This document shows, piece by piece, positions 21,520 to 33,418 of a DNA stretch of 64,000 nucleotides. The position numbers were made by a program, and so were the translations under genes. The notes under the pieces are model-generated. The model was not told the origin of the DNA and searched no databases. It worked only from the letters and a program-made list of their open reading frames with translations. Source of the stretch: Calliopum simillimum (taxonomy: Eukaryota; Arthropoda; Insecta; Diptera; Lauxaniidae). Location of the stretch: positions 107,646,897 through 107,710,896 of the forward strand of contig OX638370.1 of NCBI GenBank assembly GCA_951812925.1. Direction: 5' to 3'. The number at the start of each line of letters is the position of its first letter. The stretch's first letter is position 1.

Positions 21520-23579
21520 TTTTTGCATTTATTTACTTACTTTGAAGTTTGAGCCAAAAACGCTGTGAAATATATTGTGACGTCATAGTTATGTTACCGT
21601 TGCCAGATAAGGGACTTGAAGCCTACATTTAGGGACATTTTCTGCTTTTGAACACAAAATTTTTTGCTATTTTTTTTTATGGTTTAAGTTTATCTGAAAC
21701 ACAATGTTTTAGCATTGTTTTCTTTCTGTATTTTTTTCAAATTTTTAGTTTTGAATTCAATTTGGAATGAAATTTGTACTTATTTTTTTTTTACAAATGA
21801 GACCTAAAACAAAACACAAAAACAAATGAAGATATGTATGTACGCATATTTTTTTTACAAATAAATACAGAATTGCTGTTTTTGTAAAACTTTTCAGTGA
21901 TAAATGATATCAAATCTAGAGAAAAAATGCGTTGATCTGGCAACACAGCATTATGTCAGCGCCAGCCAATCAAAATCATTAAAAATTAAAAAATTATCTG
22001 ATTGGGGTTGAACTCAATATGGCGGATGTGCATATTTTAGTATTTTATTTTATTGAATATCTTATTAATCTCAATAAAAATATAGAAACTGACAGGTTTT
22101 TTAGGATCCTGTGAACCATCTTTACTATCTAAAACCATTATATCCGGGATTCTTTGATAGTGTTATCACGCCTATTCAGCGTCAAAAATTACAAAGGAGC
22201 ACATATGTATGTCTATACAAAATTTCATTACATTCTGGTATATTAAAAAATTATGTTTTTTACACATAAATTGTTTTTAATATTTATATTGCTTTATAAA
22301 TTTCTTTTGATTTATTGCAGGCAGTAGAAAAAAATTCATAAAACAATCAGGGCTTGGTCTTTATTGGCCCGTCTGCTCTAAAGTTCAGCAGTTAACCCAA
22401 TAATTGCTCAGCTGCTGTTGATAAAGCGCAAACATTCTAAGATATTGCAATTTGACATGCAAACATTGGAGCAACAATGTTTAGCTTTTACACAATGCAA
22501 CAAAATATTACATATGTATGTTATGCCATATTTGCTAGACTGGAGAGTGATTTCATATTTGAATGAATTTTAGCTCAATGCTTTACATAAGTCTTAGATT
22601 TATTCACTATCAATTCGGCATCTTGCGAACTTAAAGCATTTGGTCATGTGACTTATCGATATAAGGCAAATAATATCAACAGCATAATCGAAATACTCAA
22701 TCGTATATAAGAGTCTCTTTAAATTCTTCTTTCGATATAGTCCAGAGTCTTATCTAATTATTTAAAACGTTTCGTCAAGTATGATAAGGTAGAAAATGAA
22801 ATAGTGTGCTGTATTAAATTAGTGGGTGTGGCACATTTTGTTGCAAAGTATATGAGATCACATGCCTGCATTAAATTTTTTCGAACAACCATCAGTACTT
22901 GATATTTTTTAAGACGAAGGAAAAAAACACTCAAAAATTTTTATTAAAGCAACATACCTTTGATCCAAAATCTTTTAGCTGATTATTTTTTCATTGCATT
23001 AGCATTACAAAACATTTTTTTAAATCAAAGAATAAACAGGTGCCAAAATCATAAAAAAATTTAATAGCCATACTATATACATTTTAGGATTATTTCAATA
23101 AGAAATCTCTACAAAAATGCTAAAATTAACTTCTTTTGACTAAAAATAGACAAAAATTTCGTGAACATTTCATTGTGCGTTATAAATTCAACGCTAAAAG
23201 AATGAAGATTTAAGTTACAGCTAATATTTGTTTAAGTCATAAAATAAGGTTAAATAGAAACAAATTCTAAAATAATTAAAAAGTACGCACTTTTTATGAA
23301 TAGGTACGTCAGTGCATAGATAGATCTACATATGTTTGGAAAAATATATGAGCTTCACAATCTAGATAGGATTTTGGTAGTTCAACTGAGGAAATTTATA
23401 ATACTCTTAAAGATTCCAAAATAACTAAAATATACTTAAAATAAAAAGCCAAAAAAATGGCATTCAGGGGGCCTCGAAATAAAAGATCTAGGTCAAACTA
23501 GTAAAAAAAAAATTTAGCCCTTTTAGCCCTTTACAACGATATATACATCGTTCATAACCTGCCGATGTTATGGCAAAAT
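21520..23579. other. Spacer without a recognised gene
   Basis: AT-rich, with short open frames only. The segment TGATCTGGCAACACAGC (21933) recalls common dipteran MITE ends, but no partner was found. Confidence 0.45.
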
Positions 23580-24190
23580 AATCATTTTGGCTGTTTTTAG
23601 AGTGATCGAAAAAAAAATGTCTTTCTTAGATACTCTCATGGTAAGTTTCCAAATAAAGAGCGGTATTTCCAAACTTTTTGTATAGAAACCGGCTTTTTGT
23701 TCTTCAGTAAGATTTCCAAGATTCTTGGGCAAGTGTCAGTGGCATGAGAACCCATTACTTGTTTAAGACCTGCGTTTATTGAGCCAATTTGAGCACAAAG
23801 TCGCCATTCAATATTATTGAGTCGTTTTTACTTATATTTTGAAGTGCTTTCAAGAATACTGTAAAACCTTTCTTCATCCTCATAATCTGTTTCGTTCTGT
23901 TGGCGAGTAACATTGAATAACGGAATCTTTTTAATGCTTGGCTTTAAGACAAGCTGAAATAATTCGCTTTGAAATCGCTACCTATGACATTAATGATCTC
24001 TTCGCTGTTTTGTTTAGAAATATTTCTACATGGGCATTTCTCAGAAACTTTTAACCTACAATTGCCGCCAAGTTTTGATGTCACATACGTAAGGCTTTGG
24101 TGACCGGGCGTTGAGCGGTATAGCTATTTCACAATATTTGTTTTCTGGAAAACCAACAACGTGTTCTAAGCAAATTTGGAAAAAGGTAGC
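23580..24190 (-). pseudogene. Unrecognised decayed reading frame
   Basis: I do not recognise this family. On the minus strand, 24190-24060 reads FATFFQICLEHVVGFPENKY and continues to NARSPKPYVCDIKTW. After a break, about 23975-23590 is open except for one stop: LFQLVLKPSIKKIPLFNVTR, NETDYEDEERFYSILESTSK, stop, NIEWRLCAQIGSINAGLKQV, CPRILEIL..EQKAGFYTKS, IPLFIWKLTMRVSKKDIFF. The composition (charged, with Cys and Trp, no homopolymer bias) is unlike the surrounding noise, which suggests real ancestral coding. It ends where the foldback at 24196 begins, so that insertion may have cut it. It could be a retrogene or transposon protein. Confidence 0.4.
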
Positions 24191-24195
24191 GAACC

Positions 24196-25385
24196 ACTGT
24201 CAACATGTTTGCTATTTTTGACTTAGTACTGCAATAGCATCCGTTCTGATTACATGACCAACAAGAAATATAAATAAAACGGAAGCCTATCCTTTCCTCT
24301 ATTCAAATATGTGAGCAATTTTACCGAATTTCACACCATAAAAAAATAATGAACAAAAAACCATTTCGAAAACATGTCGACAGTCTTGCACCACTTTAAG
24401 TGATGTGCGTACAAACCTGGAACGTAAATTTTTCCTAGTTTAAGTACACGATTCCAATAGAATTTGTTGTGTTGATTCCAAAACTGGCCACAGAATCCCT
24501 CTACCTCGTCAGAATTTCGAGGTATCCTAAACTTAAAGTGCAAAAATCGACGTTTTTGCTGTTTTTTAAATTTGGTTCAAGGTCGCAAGAATTTTTTCTG
24601 CTCTATTTTGTAAAATAAACTTGAACATCTTGCATTTTTCCTTTCCAAAAAAGTAGTGAATAGTTATCTACAATTTTTCTTTGCAAAGTTATGCCCACTC
24701 TAAGATGACATCATGAAATACCCAAAATTCATACTAAGAGTAATTTGGGTATTTTTTGGCCATATTTCTCCAGAAGGATATGTTTATAAAACATCTATAC
24801 CAATTAAACCATATTTAGATGACATAAATCCAAACCCTGCCACTATATCCGTTTTATAAGATCTTATGATGTCATCTTAGAGTGGGCATAACTTTGCAAA
24901 GAAAAATCGTTGATGACCATTCACCACTTTTTTGGAAAGGAAAAAAGCAAGATGTTTAAGTTTATTTTACGAAATAAAGCAAAAAAATCCTTGCGACCTT
25001 GAACCTAATTTGAAAAACAGCAAACACGTCGATTTTTGCACTTTAAATTTAGGATACCTCGAAATTCTGAAGAGGTAGAGGGATTCTGTGGCCAGTTTTG
25101 AAATCAGCTCAACAAATTCTATTGGAATCATGTACTTAAACTAGGAAAAATTCACGTTCCAGGTTTGTACGCACGTCACTTAAAGTGGTGCAAAACTGTC
25201 AACATGTTTTCGAAATGGTTTTTTGTTCATTATTTTTTTATGGTGTGAAGTTCGGTAAAATTGCTCACATATTTGAATAGAGGAAAGGTTAGGCTTCCGT
25301 TTTGTTCATATTTCTTGTTGGTCATGTAATCAGAACGGACGCTATTGCAGTACTAAGTCAAAAATAGCAAACATGTTGACAGTTT
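24196..25385. mobile_element. 1.2-kb foldback element
   Basis: The left arm (24196-24715) and right arm (24858-25385) are inverted and near-identical over about 520 bp, with scattered substitutions and small indels. The termini read ACTGTCAACATGTTTGC and its complement. The loop (24716-24857) contains a smaller hairpin around AAATACCCAAA / TTTGGGTATTT. Open frames in the arms are mirror shadows. No TSD is obvious. Confidence 0.85.
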
Positions 25386-25389
25386 TGCT

Positions 25390-26985
25390 TCTTACTGTAT
25401 ATTTAATTTAAATTTTCTCCAAAAAAAAAAAATCAGAAAAAGATAAATGCGCTCGTGTTTCATCTATGTCTTCTTCTAATATCTATGTTTAGTATCTTCT
25501 TGTTAAGTTCTTGCTGTGCTTTGTAATTCTTCTTCATTGTCGTTTTCAAGCAATAAACTTTTGTTGCTGCGGCATGCGTTGGCAACATATGTAGCGAAGC
25601 GTAAAAGATGATGCTTTGCGCGCGTATTTATGCGATACATGTGTTTTTCTTTTTTTTCACTGTTTGTATTTGTTTAACCTCCGCTCAACGCATACATAGA
25701 TATGCCATTTTTTACCCGACTGTTTAATTTTGTTCTTTTCTGTTTCGTGGCGCTTGTTTGTTTTGCTTTCGAAACAAAAAACTTTTTTGCAGCTACAATT
25801 TCTTGTTGTACTTCAACTTTCTTATGCTATTGTTCATTACAATGGCTATCTTAAAGATACACAACACAGCAGAAGTTGAATTACTTTTTCAAAAAAAAAA
25901 AAAACAAAAAACCAAGGGAAAAGCTTTTTCTTATTACTACAGCTTGTTTCTACGCACACACACATACAGAAACACAGAAGTTTTTAAATATGAATATTGG
26001 TTTTGTTCATGTTTTGCATTTTGTATTTCCTTGAGCTTGAAAATTTAATTTTGAAAAAAAAGAAAAAAATAAAAATATTTTTTTTTATATTTTTTTCATA
26101 AAAATTTTTTTTCTTTTTCTTCATAATGATTTTGTTGCGTGATATATATGTGTTTTTTTTTTTTAAAGAAAAAAATTTTTATTAATGTTATATACAAAAT
26201 TTAACATAATTACTTTTAAAAAACATATTTTAAAATCAGCACTTTCTTCTTCATCTTTTTTTACAGCAATGCCTTTATTTTATGATGGCGTTTTCAATTA
26301 AGCACCATTTGATGGTCAGCATTTAAAAACAAAAAACAAAAACGTTTTATAGCTGTCATTAAGCTGATGTTACCCGACACTGAGACTGACTGATGCTGTT
26401 TCTGCTATTAAAAAAACAACTTTAGCAACATCATAAACAAAAAGCTATAAGCAGTAAGCTACATCAAATTGTTTTCTACAAAATACTTCTCTGAAAAGTT
26501 TTTCCAGAAAATTTCGTAAAATCAGGCAAGTTACAATTTGTTATTTTGGTTCAAATCAAATGTCAATTTAAAAGTTGTTTTGCAATTATAAAAAACTTCT
26601 CGAAAATTCATAAAAAACTTTTATGTAAGGCAAATTTATTTGAAGTACCCACCATAACAACAGCATGCAAATATTGAGTGAATAGCAAATTGCATTGAAA
26701 CAATGCAGTAAAGTTTTTACTGCTTTGGTTTTATGAAAATGAACAATTGAAATGCATTTTCTCTGCACAGCATTAAAATGCTCGTAAATTTTTTGACAGC
26801 TTCGCAGCAAATGGAGTATAACAAACTCCATTTGGAATATTAAATTTTATTGTTATTTCTAAAATATTCACTCATTTTCGTCGCAAAGTATTGGCAAAAC
26901 GCAAACAAATAGTCTTATGGTAATATTCCGCTAAATGTTTGATTGTTTCGAAATAAAACATGTTTTTCCATAAAATTAACACATT
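25390..26985. other. Spacer with homopolymer tracts
   Basis: Many A and T runs (25895-25910, 26060-26110, 26150-26165). There is nothing coding that I can support. Confidence 0.5.
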
Positions 26986-26989
26986 GAAA

Positions 26990-27274
26990 ATCGGTAAAAA
27001 ATTTAATTGTATCAAAAAATATTGAAATACAACGGAAAAAGTCGAAAAGTATCGAAAAATATCGGTATATTTCCAAGAGTATTGAAAAATATTGAAATAC
27101 AATGAAGAAATTGGTCAAAGTCGAAAAATACCGAAAAACATCATAAATATCGGTAAAAATCTAAAAGTATTAAAAAATATCGAAATACGTCGAAGAAATC
27201 GGTTAGAGTCCACATGTATCAAAAATCATCTAAAATATAGCTTAAAGTCTAAAAGTATGGAAAAATATCTTAAA
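26990..27274. repeat. 39-bp degenerate repeat array, locus 1 left part
   Basis: Repeats of ATCGGTAAAAGTCCAAA and GTATCGAAAAACATC-type blocks with a period of about 39 bp. Minus-strand frames run through it with Phe/Tyr/Asp-rich repeats (26872-27102 and 26915-27118). A TIR element splits the array at 27277. Confidence 0.65.
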
Positions 27275-27276
27275 TA

Positions 27277-28495
27277 AGGGAATGTCGTCAAGGTTGGGAC
27301 GGGTTTTGTTTTTGGTCAGTGGTTTTGAAACGGATCGAAAAATTGTTAATTTAAATAAACCAATAAAAAGGTATATTCATCGGCTACAACTTTTTCATAC
27401 AAAATTATTTAATATCTTGATCAGATCAAAAGTTATAGCCATTTTAATGAAGACAACTTTTTTTGCCGAAAAAAAATTTGCCGTATAAGTTGGGACACTT
27501 TCAAAAATCACAAAGTGAGCCAAAAAGTTAAGTTATTATTTTTATTAGAACATTTATTCAAACGTCATATTTCAAAGAAACAATTTTGGTAAAAATATAT
27601 AATATTCCGCCTAATATGATTCGCAGTTTGTGCAGGTGAAGAAACTGTTCCGCATATTTTATTTTTAAGGTACTTCTTGTGCGAGACACAAGATACTATC
27701 AACGGATTGGCGTGCGAAGCAACTCTTTTAACCAGCTTTAACAATGCATCGTCATCAATGGTTGAAATGTCCTTAATTTTATCATTCAATTTTTGGGTAT
27801 ACCCCGCCCAACCGCATTTTGGGATTTTATGGGCTTTTCTGGTGGATCGAATGCCTTAGCCAATTTTATTTCCTTGATTTCTGCGACCAATGCATTGAAA
27901 TCAATAATTCCACGATCGGTTTTTCGGGCGTTAATGAACTTGCCAAACTCATTTCACATAAATGCGTCACAATCTTCAAAAATTCATTAATAAATGCTTT
28001 TTAATTATTATAAATACAATTGCATTCATCAAATATTGTAAAAACATAATTCAAATGGTATCGCAATGCCTTGGAATAAAAAAAAAGTTCTGTCCCAACT
28101 TATACGACATGAGTGTCCCAACCTTTACAAAGTTGCCATTTCGTGAAAGCCCAAAAATAAAATATGCTACAACAATACATTTCAATCACTCTTTCACGCA
28201 ATGAAAATACACTGAATACAAGACACATTGAACACACTTACACGAAATAATTGGTTTAAGTTCGGCAAAATACGAACACGCAGAAACTATCGAAAAGATC
28301 TTTTTGATATGACAATTTACTCTTTGTTTGGAATGGATGTAATCAACAGTAGTTCTTCGATCTTTTGCTCATGAAACGTTAGGTTGTAAACAGACTTTAC
28401 TTCGACAGTGTACACATAGGTGTCGCCAGTATTGAAAGTTCAAGAAAAACGGCTGTCCCAACTTATACGGCGTCCCAACCTATACGACATTCCCC
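27277..28495. mobile_element. 1.2-kb TA-flanked TIR element (class II, family unknown)
   Basis: The termini read AGGGAATGTCGTCAAGG and the complement of GGGGAATGTCGTATAGG, each next to a TA (27275-27276 and 28496-28497), as expected for Tc1/mariner/pogo-type insertion. Subterminal copies of GTATAAGTTGGGAC recur inside (about 27483, 28093 and 28453). It sits inside the 39-bp repeat array, which continues on both sides. A broken minus-strand reading frame lies inside. Confidence 0.75.
27600..28005 (-). pseudogene. Broken protein of the 27.3-kb TIR element
   Basis: I do not recognise the family. The minus strand reads, from about 27965, NEFGKFINARKTDRGIIDFN, then ALVAEIKEIKLAKAFDPPEK, then NAVGRGIPKN and a stop. 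One frame over, from 27789, it goes on with NDKIKDISTIDDDALLKLVK, RVASHANPLIVSC and a few Cys/His positions down to about 27600. The two parts abut with a frameshift. The location inside a TA-flanked TIR element makes a transposase-associated or captured protein the likely origin. A zinc-binding end is possible from the Cys/His spacing, but I cannot confirm it. Confidence 0.45.
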
Positions 28496-28497
28496 TA

Positions 28498-28700
28498 TAG
28501 GTTAAAGTTCAAAAATATAGAAAAACATCGAATACATCGGACAAAAATCCAAAGGTATTGAAAAATATCACGGAAATCGATAAAAGTTCAGATGTATCGA
28601 AAAATATCCAATATATCGGAAAAAGCCCAAAAGTGTTAAAAAATATTTAAAAACATCGGGAGAAGTACAAAAATGTCGCAAAATATTGAAAAATTAAGTA
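28498..28700. repeat. 39-bp degenerate repeat array, locus 1 right part
   Basis: Continues the array after the insertion: AAAGTTCAGATGTATCGAAA, ATATCGGAAAAAGCCCAAAA, AACATCGGGAGAAGTAC. Same period and phase style as 26990-27274. Confidence 0.65.
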
Positions 28701-28766
28701 AACATCGCTGATAGAATCATTCTCATAACATAAAATTATATATTATTTCTTAAAGACAAAAAAAAC

Positions 28767-29215
28767 TTGTAAGGATGCTTCCTTTGGTCTTGCCAAAAAT
28801 TAAATACTCTACACCGTAGCATTTCGAAAAAAATTACATGTATAGGAGGTGCACGTGCTTATTTCGTTTTTTGCTTATATGGGAAGCAGCATGACCTCTT
28901 ATCCGAATTCATACTCACTAACTTTAGTATTCAGGCTTATTTTACTTAGTTGTACGCCGGAAATAATACCCTAAATATTGCGTTTTGAATATATTTTTGT
29001 ACGTCCGTTGACCAATTTCACTCATCTACAATCCCACAAGTAAACTTTGATGATAAAGGCTGTGTACCAAATTTGATGAAATTTTGTTGAAAAATATTTC
29101 CACGCACAGCCAGTCAGCCAAGCGGACATGGCTATATCGTATCAAGAGGTGTCGCTGATCAAGTATATATATACTTTTCTATACCTGCCATACCTCCTGG
29201 GTGTAGGGCATTAAA
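28767..29215 (+). mobile_element. mini-me-like element, copy 3 (worn and shortened)
   Basis: Starts ACTTGTAAGGATGCTTCC and CTTTGGTCTTGCCAA. It keeps one 140-bp unit, a short CAGC/CAGT run (29107-29120), the CGGACATGGCTATATCG core, a TA run (29163-29173) and the end CCTGGGTGTAGGGCATTAAA. It is the most diverged of the copies that still have the core. Confidence 0.7.
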
Positions 29216-29219
29216 TCAA

Positions 29220-29735
29220 TAAATCAAAGAGACACATAATTCATGAAGCTGCATCAGCAGTAACAAAGCAAATCTGGACGATCATTTTTATGCCAGCATT
29301 GCATTTTTTTTTTTTTTTTTTTCAACAACTTCAAACTGAAAAAAAGGTTATCTTATAAAAATCAAAAAAATTAGTATGAAAGTATGTTCTTTTGCACACT
29401 AAAATGTTTTAAAAATAAGTTATTAATAACGATTTTATATATTTTAGGCTATAGTTTTTTTTATTATTTTTTCCTGATACCATTCTATTCCGAGTTTTTC
29501 TGTTATTATTGGTCTTGTTCGTTACATATATCATTTTATAAGAATGAAAATTGGACGAAAAGATATAAATTGGATTGCTTATAAAAGCCACAAATAAAAA
29601 ACGTTGACTTAAATGATTAAATTCATTTTAGTTAAAAGAATAAAATTTCAGTTCAAGTCTTACCTTTCATGATGTAAGCAATTGAAAATCAGTCTCTCGA
29701 TTCGTTTCGTCATTTATAATGAGGCTTTACTTTTT
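29220..29735. other. Spacer without a recognised gene
   Basis: Poly-T run at 29306-29321. The 60-70-residue frames on both strands are AT-driven and unsupported. Confidence 0.45.
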
Positions 29736-29738
29736 AAG

Positions 29739-30458
29739 ACGTAGGTTGCCTTTTACATTTCGGGATTGGGCAACACTAATGTCAATAGCTAAAATCTGGC
29801 AACACCATAATAAAGTTTGACATTTTTCAGCATAAACGTACTCACAACGTTTTGACGTACGACAATCATTTGTGTTGTTTACAGTGACTTGAAAAAATCA
29901 ATTTGGCAAAAAAATGCGATAATTTTTCACAACTTTGGACGTGGATTAACTCAACAACAGTGCATCGATGAACTTAATTCAATTTTTGGCGATGAAGTTC
30001 CATCAAGGACCAGTGTTTATCGATGGTATGGTGAATTCAACCGAGGTCGTAGTTCACTCCAAGACGAATTTCGTGAAGGTCGTCCAAAATCAGTTGTTGT
30101 TCCGGAAACCATTGATGCTGTGCGCCAACTGATATTGCAAGATCATCATGTGACCTATCGTGAGATTGAGACAACCTTAGGCATTTGTGGGATCAGCATA
30201 CATTCAATATTGCTTGAACACCTGGCCGTAAAAAAGGTTTGTTCTCATTGGAAACCCCATAATTTAGCCATATTTTGAATTATCAATGGAAAAATTGATT
30301 TTCTTAACTCACTTTAAACAAAACAAATAGTACTTGTACATCAAAACGTTATGAGTTCGTTTATGCTAAAAAATGTTAAACTTTATTATGGTGTTGCCAG
30401 ATTTTAGCTATTGACATTTGTGTTGCCCAATCCCGAAATATAAAAGGCAACCCTCGTA
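29739..30458. mobile_element. Internally deleted mariner element with long inverted repeats
   Basis: Inverted ends of about 110 bp (29742-29850 against 30340-30455) share GTTGCCTTTTACATTTCGGG, GGGCAACAC, ATAGCTAAAATCTGGCAACA and CATAATAAAGTTTGACATTT or variants. The right end reads GGCAACCCTCGTA, a mariner-type terminus. The interior encodes only the N-terminal part of a transposase. Total length of about 720 bp against about 1.3 kb for full mariners implies an internal deletion. Confidence 0.85.
29889..30278 (+). pseudogene. mariner transposase, N-terminal DNA-binding part
   Basis: The 129-codon frame begins at 29889 and carries the mariner helix-turn-helix pair: GRGLTQQQCIDELNSIFGDE, then PSRTSVYRWYGEFNRGRSSL, then REGRPKSVVVPETIDAVRQL and HVTYREIETTLGICGISIHS. 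It ends shortly after KVCSHWKPHNL. In full mariners (about 340-350 residues) the D,D34D catalytic domain follows; here it is deleted and the frame stops at 30276-30278. The product could at most bind the element ends. A start ATG is present and the frame has no internal stop, so the deletion derivative appears recent, or the frame is conserved by chance. Confidence 0.85.
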
Positions 30459-30559
30459 CAACTTTTTGCTTGTTATTTTCATGGTTTCATTTATTTAAAA
30501 ATGTTTTTTTCTATTGTATTAAAAAATTTAAATTTTTTTTAATTTAAAAACATAAAAAC

Positions 30560-31245
30560 ATTATAAATTTATGAGTAAAATACATATTAAAAGCTCGAAA
30601 TTTTCCAATATATTCTCGAACTTTGCGTCTTTTAACGTACAAATATCATTATTTTCTGCTTCATCTTCATTTTCTATTAGTTTGCATGAACTATCTTCCA
30701 TATTATTTTCAACGCAACTTAATAAATTTATGACTTCTAGTGCAAGTAGCGCTCACTTTCGTTTTTTTATCAGTTTACTTAAAGAAATGCTGGAAATGAC
30801 GGGATCTGAAGTATTCAAAGTTCTATGAAAAACGTCAGAAAGATTTATTGTTTTGTCATATTTGCGAGCGTGATGCAGTCTATCTAATTTAAAAATTTTA
30901 TTACGCCACTCATCTGCGTCTTTTCCAAAGTAACCTACCGGAAGTACCATATTTTGAATAATTTCCTTAGAATGAATAAGGACTTTGTTTCATCGGATAC
31001 CAGGGATACTTTTTTTTTAATGATATCAGCAGTCAAAAAACAAATTTTTTTCTAAGTATTGCAAATTTAGTAGATATTGACATAATATACGAGTGGTTTT
31101 TCCCCATTTTTCTTTCAAATGTTTGCAAAAGGCTTTAGACTTTTCACCGAAATATTCCACAAACGAGTTCAATCTATCACCTTTATTCAAGAGATTTATT
31201 AAATGATTTAAAACTGCTGACTCTTTGTCTTCATCGGCTCTCTAG
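30560..31245 (-). pseudogene. Decayed transposon-associated protein, family not identified
   Basis: The minus strand reads (31230 downward) ADEDKESAVLNHLINLLNKG and SFVEYFGEKSKAFCKHLKEK, with a stop near 31040. It continues with MVLPVGYFGKDADEWRNKIF, KLDRLHHARKYDKT and LNTSDPVISSISLSKL (30950-30756), then after a stop EVINLLSCVENNMEDSSCKL. The block with RNK, then about 10 residues, a basic stretch and TSDPVISS resembles a set of uncharacterised arthropod proteins that recur in many copies, which I associate with a DNA transposon from memory only. Two or more stops make it non-functional. A plus-strand frame at 30571-30828 is its shadow. Confidence 0.45.
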
Positions 31246-33110
31246 ATATCGAATAATTCTGCATTTCGTATTGAGAAGTTGTCTGAAAAAAATGTCAATT
31301 ATTAAAAAATCGCAAAAAAGCGCAAAAAAATTTTTTATAGAAGAGCTCAAAATTGGTTGCTCTACATATTTACATAAAGTTAGAAAGAGGCCTAGGCTGG
31401 GCTGTGTTTTTCCGGGTTCACCAAAACTTAAATTTAAAAAAAAAGTTCTACGATTTAAGGCTCATTGAAGAAAACGTAAATTTCTTTAAAACCACTTTAT
31501 GAAAAGGCAAATTTTTTTATATACAGTGTAACTACTTTCTATTAGTTCCCGTTTCCATTTTTAATATTTTTAATTAGCTTTGAATTAAAAGAAATATTCA
31601 CTTTTTAATACATGCGAGTTTTTTGAGCGAGAACAACAAAATTTTTATTTTTTCAGAAGAAGAAACTTTGATACTTGTGTAGCTGAAGGATAAAAACTTT
31701 AAGAAAAAACTATGTATGGGGATTTTTTCTCGCAGGTATTCACATTTGAAAAGCATTTCCAAAACTTTATTTTTTAAGTGTTTTAAATTCGACTTTTGGC
31801 CAACAAACAGGGCAAAACTTCCCACAGTGCGGTGGCTAAATCAAACTTATAAGCACATAAAATTTTTCACACTCGGTAGACTTTTTTTAAGAAATACCCA
31901 TATGTATATTACATAAATTATTTTTCTTTATTAAATTAATCAGGCGCAACATTGTGAGATTATGAAAAAGTATGTGCTCTTTTTTAACTTCAATTAGAGA
32001 GCGCTCGCTTAGTGCTCCCTTTGAGCACCGTAAACCGCACGCCATGCACAGGTGGCATATATAAGAGCAAAATATTAATGAATACACGCTGAATACAGTT
32101 AAATTACCATGTTGTTGTAGTTGTTTATCCTTTGTTAAGGATACACTTTTTTTCCGCTCTCTCATTTTATTTTTATTTTTTTACTTTGTTTTGTTATGCT
32201 GTGCACAGCTTTGCGCTTTTTTTACGTTGATTACGTTGGCTGTGTAAGTGTTTACGTCTGTCATTTTTTTTTTTTTTTCATTCTCCATTTTTTGTTTCTA
32301 TGTGTGCGTGTGTTTGTTTATATGTGAGTAAGTGCATACTTTAGCCTTATTCATTACCAACAATTTGTTGTCCACTTAATTATTTTCCCTCCTTCAAATT
32401 TTCCTTTTTCCTTTTTATTGTATTTCGTTATCATGATAGTAAAACGTGATTGCAAATAATTTACTTTTTCGTTTCCTTTTTACTTGCAATATATGTGGGT
32501 GTAGACATATCAGGGATGTCTTACTATGGTGGCTGAGTTTAGAATTTAAAAATCGTTTACGATATGCAAAGGTTTTTGTATATCCTGATTTAATTTTTCT
32601 AACGGTATCTTGATATATCGATATCTTTATTATGTGACAGGTAAAAGCACAAAAACAAAACCCAGTTCACAATCAAGCCCTCTGTCTTATATTTATGAAA
32701 GAAACTCAAAAAATTTTCTGTGATTTTTCTTACAAGATAAGTTCGAAAGATAACTAAATAATTTTTGTTTAAAACACTCAAATCAATTTACTTATAGCAG
32801 TCTCAAATAATAATTTCGAAAAATTGTCCATTTCTATTAATATAAAGCTAAGATAATTGTCTTGCGCTTTTGTTCTGTGAATCTTATTTCGGGAAATATT
32901 GAGTTCCAAAATCAAAACTATATTCTTAAATTATGAAAAATTCACTCAGAGCTCGAAATACCATTACTAAGACAAATAACTTGAAACCGTTGTATAATTT
33001 TTGAAATCATTTTATAAGGAATAACCTTGCAAATACACATCAAACTACTTAGATTAGATCATTACATTCTATGGAAATCTTTTAATTTCACGGAACATAA
33101 ATTTAAGCCA
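31245..33110. other. Spacer without a recognised gene
   Basis: Poly-T runs near 32264-32278. Short frames only. I see no repeat partner within the window. Confidence 0.45.
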
Positions 33111-33117
33111 CTAATAA

Positions 33118-33418
33118 CACAGGCCCACCAAAAAAAAAAGTACCCAGCGCGAAAGATCAGACCACCTGAACTTTATGTTTTCGGGGTCGCTGAATCCGAA
33201 TATGGTGCCAGAATAGCGAAGTTGGTTCGCGTTTTTTTAGAAATCAACAACTATGCTGAAAAATTTGAGATTTTTTTCAGCATTATTTCTGATTTGTGAA
33301 AAAACTCGAACCAACTCCGCTATTCTGACACCATATTCGGACTCAGCGACCTCAAAAACATAAAGTTCAGGTGGTCTCATCGTTCGCGCAGGGAATTTTT
33401 TTTTTTTGTAGTCCTGTG
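33118..33418. mobile_element. Palindromic MITE, first copy of a head-to-tail dimer
   Basis: Starts CACAGGCCCACCAAAAA. The left arm, with CGCGAAAGATCAGACCACC and CGAATATGGTGCCAGAATAG, pairs with the right arm (33295-33400). Ends GTCCTGTG directly joined to the next copy. The arms read through in many frames but are not coding. Confidence 0.85.

Noticed and set aside
24196..25385. Palindrome as an assembly artefact
   Set aside because: Arms differ by scattered substitutions and indels and end in defined termini, which is unlike a mis-joined duplicate; long-read confirmation would still be useful.
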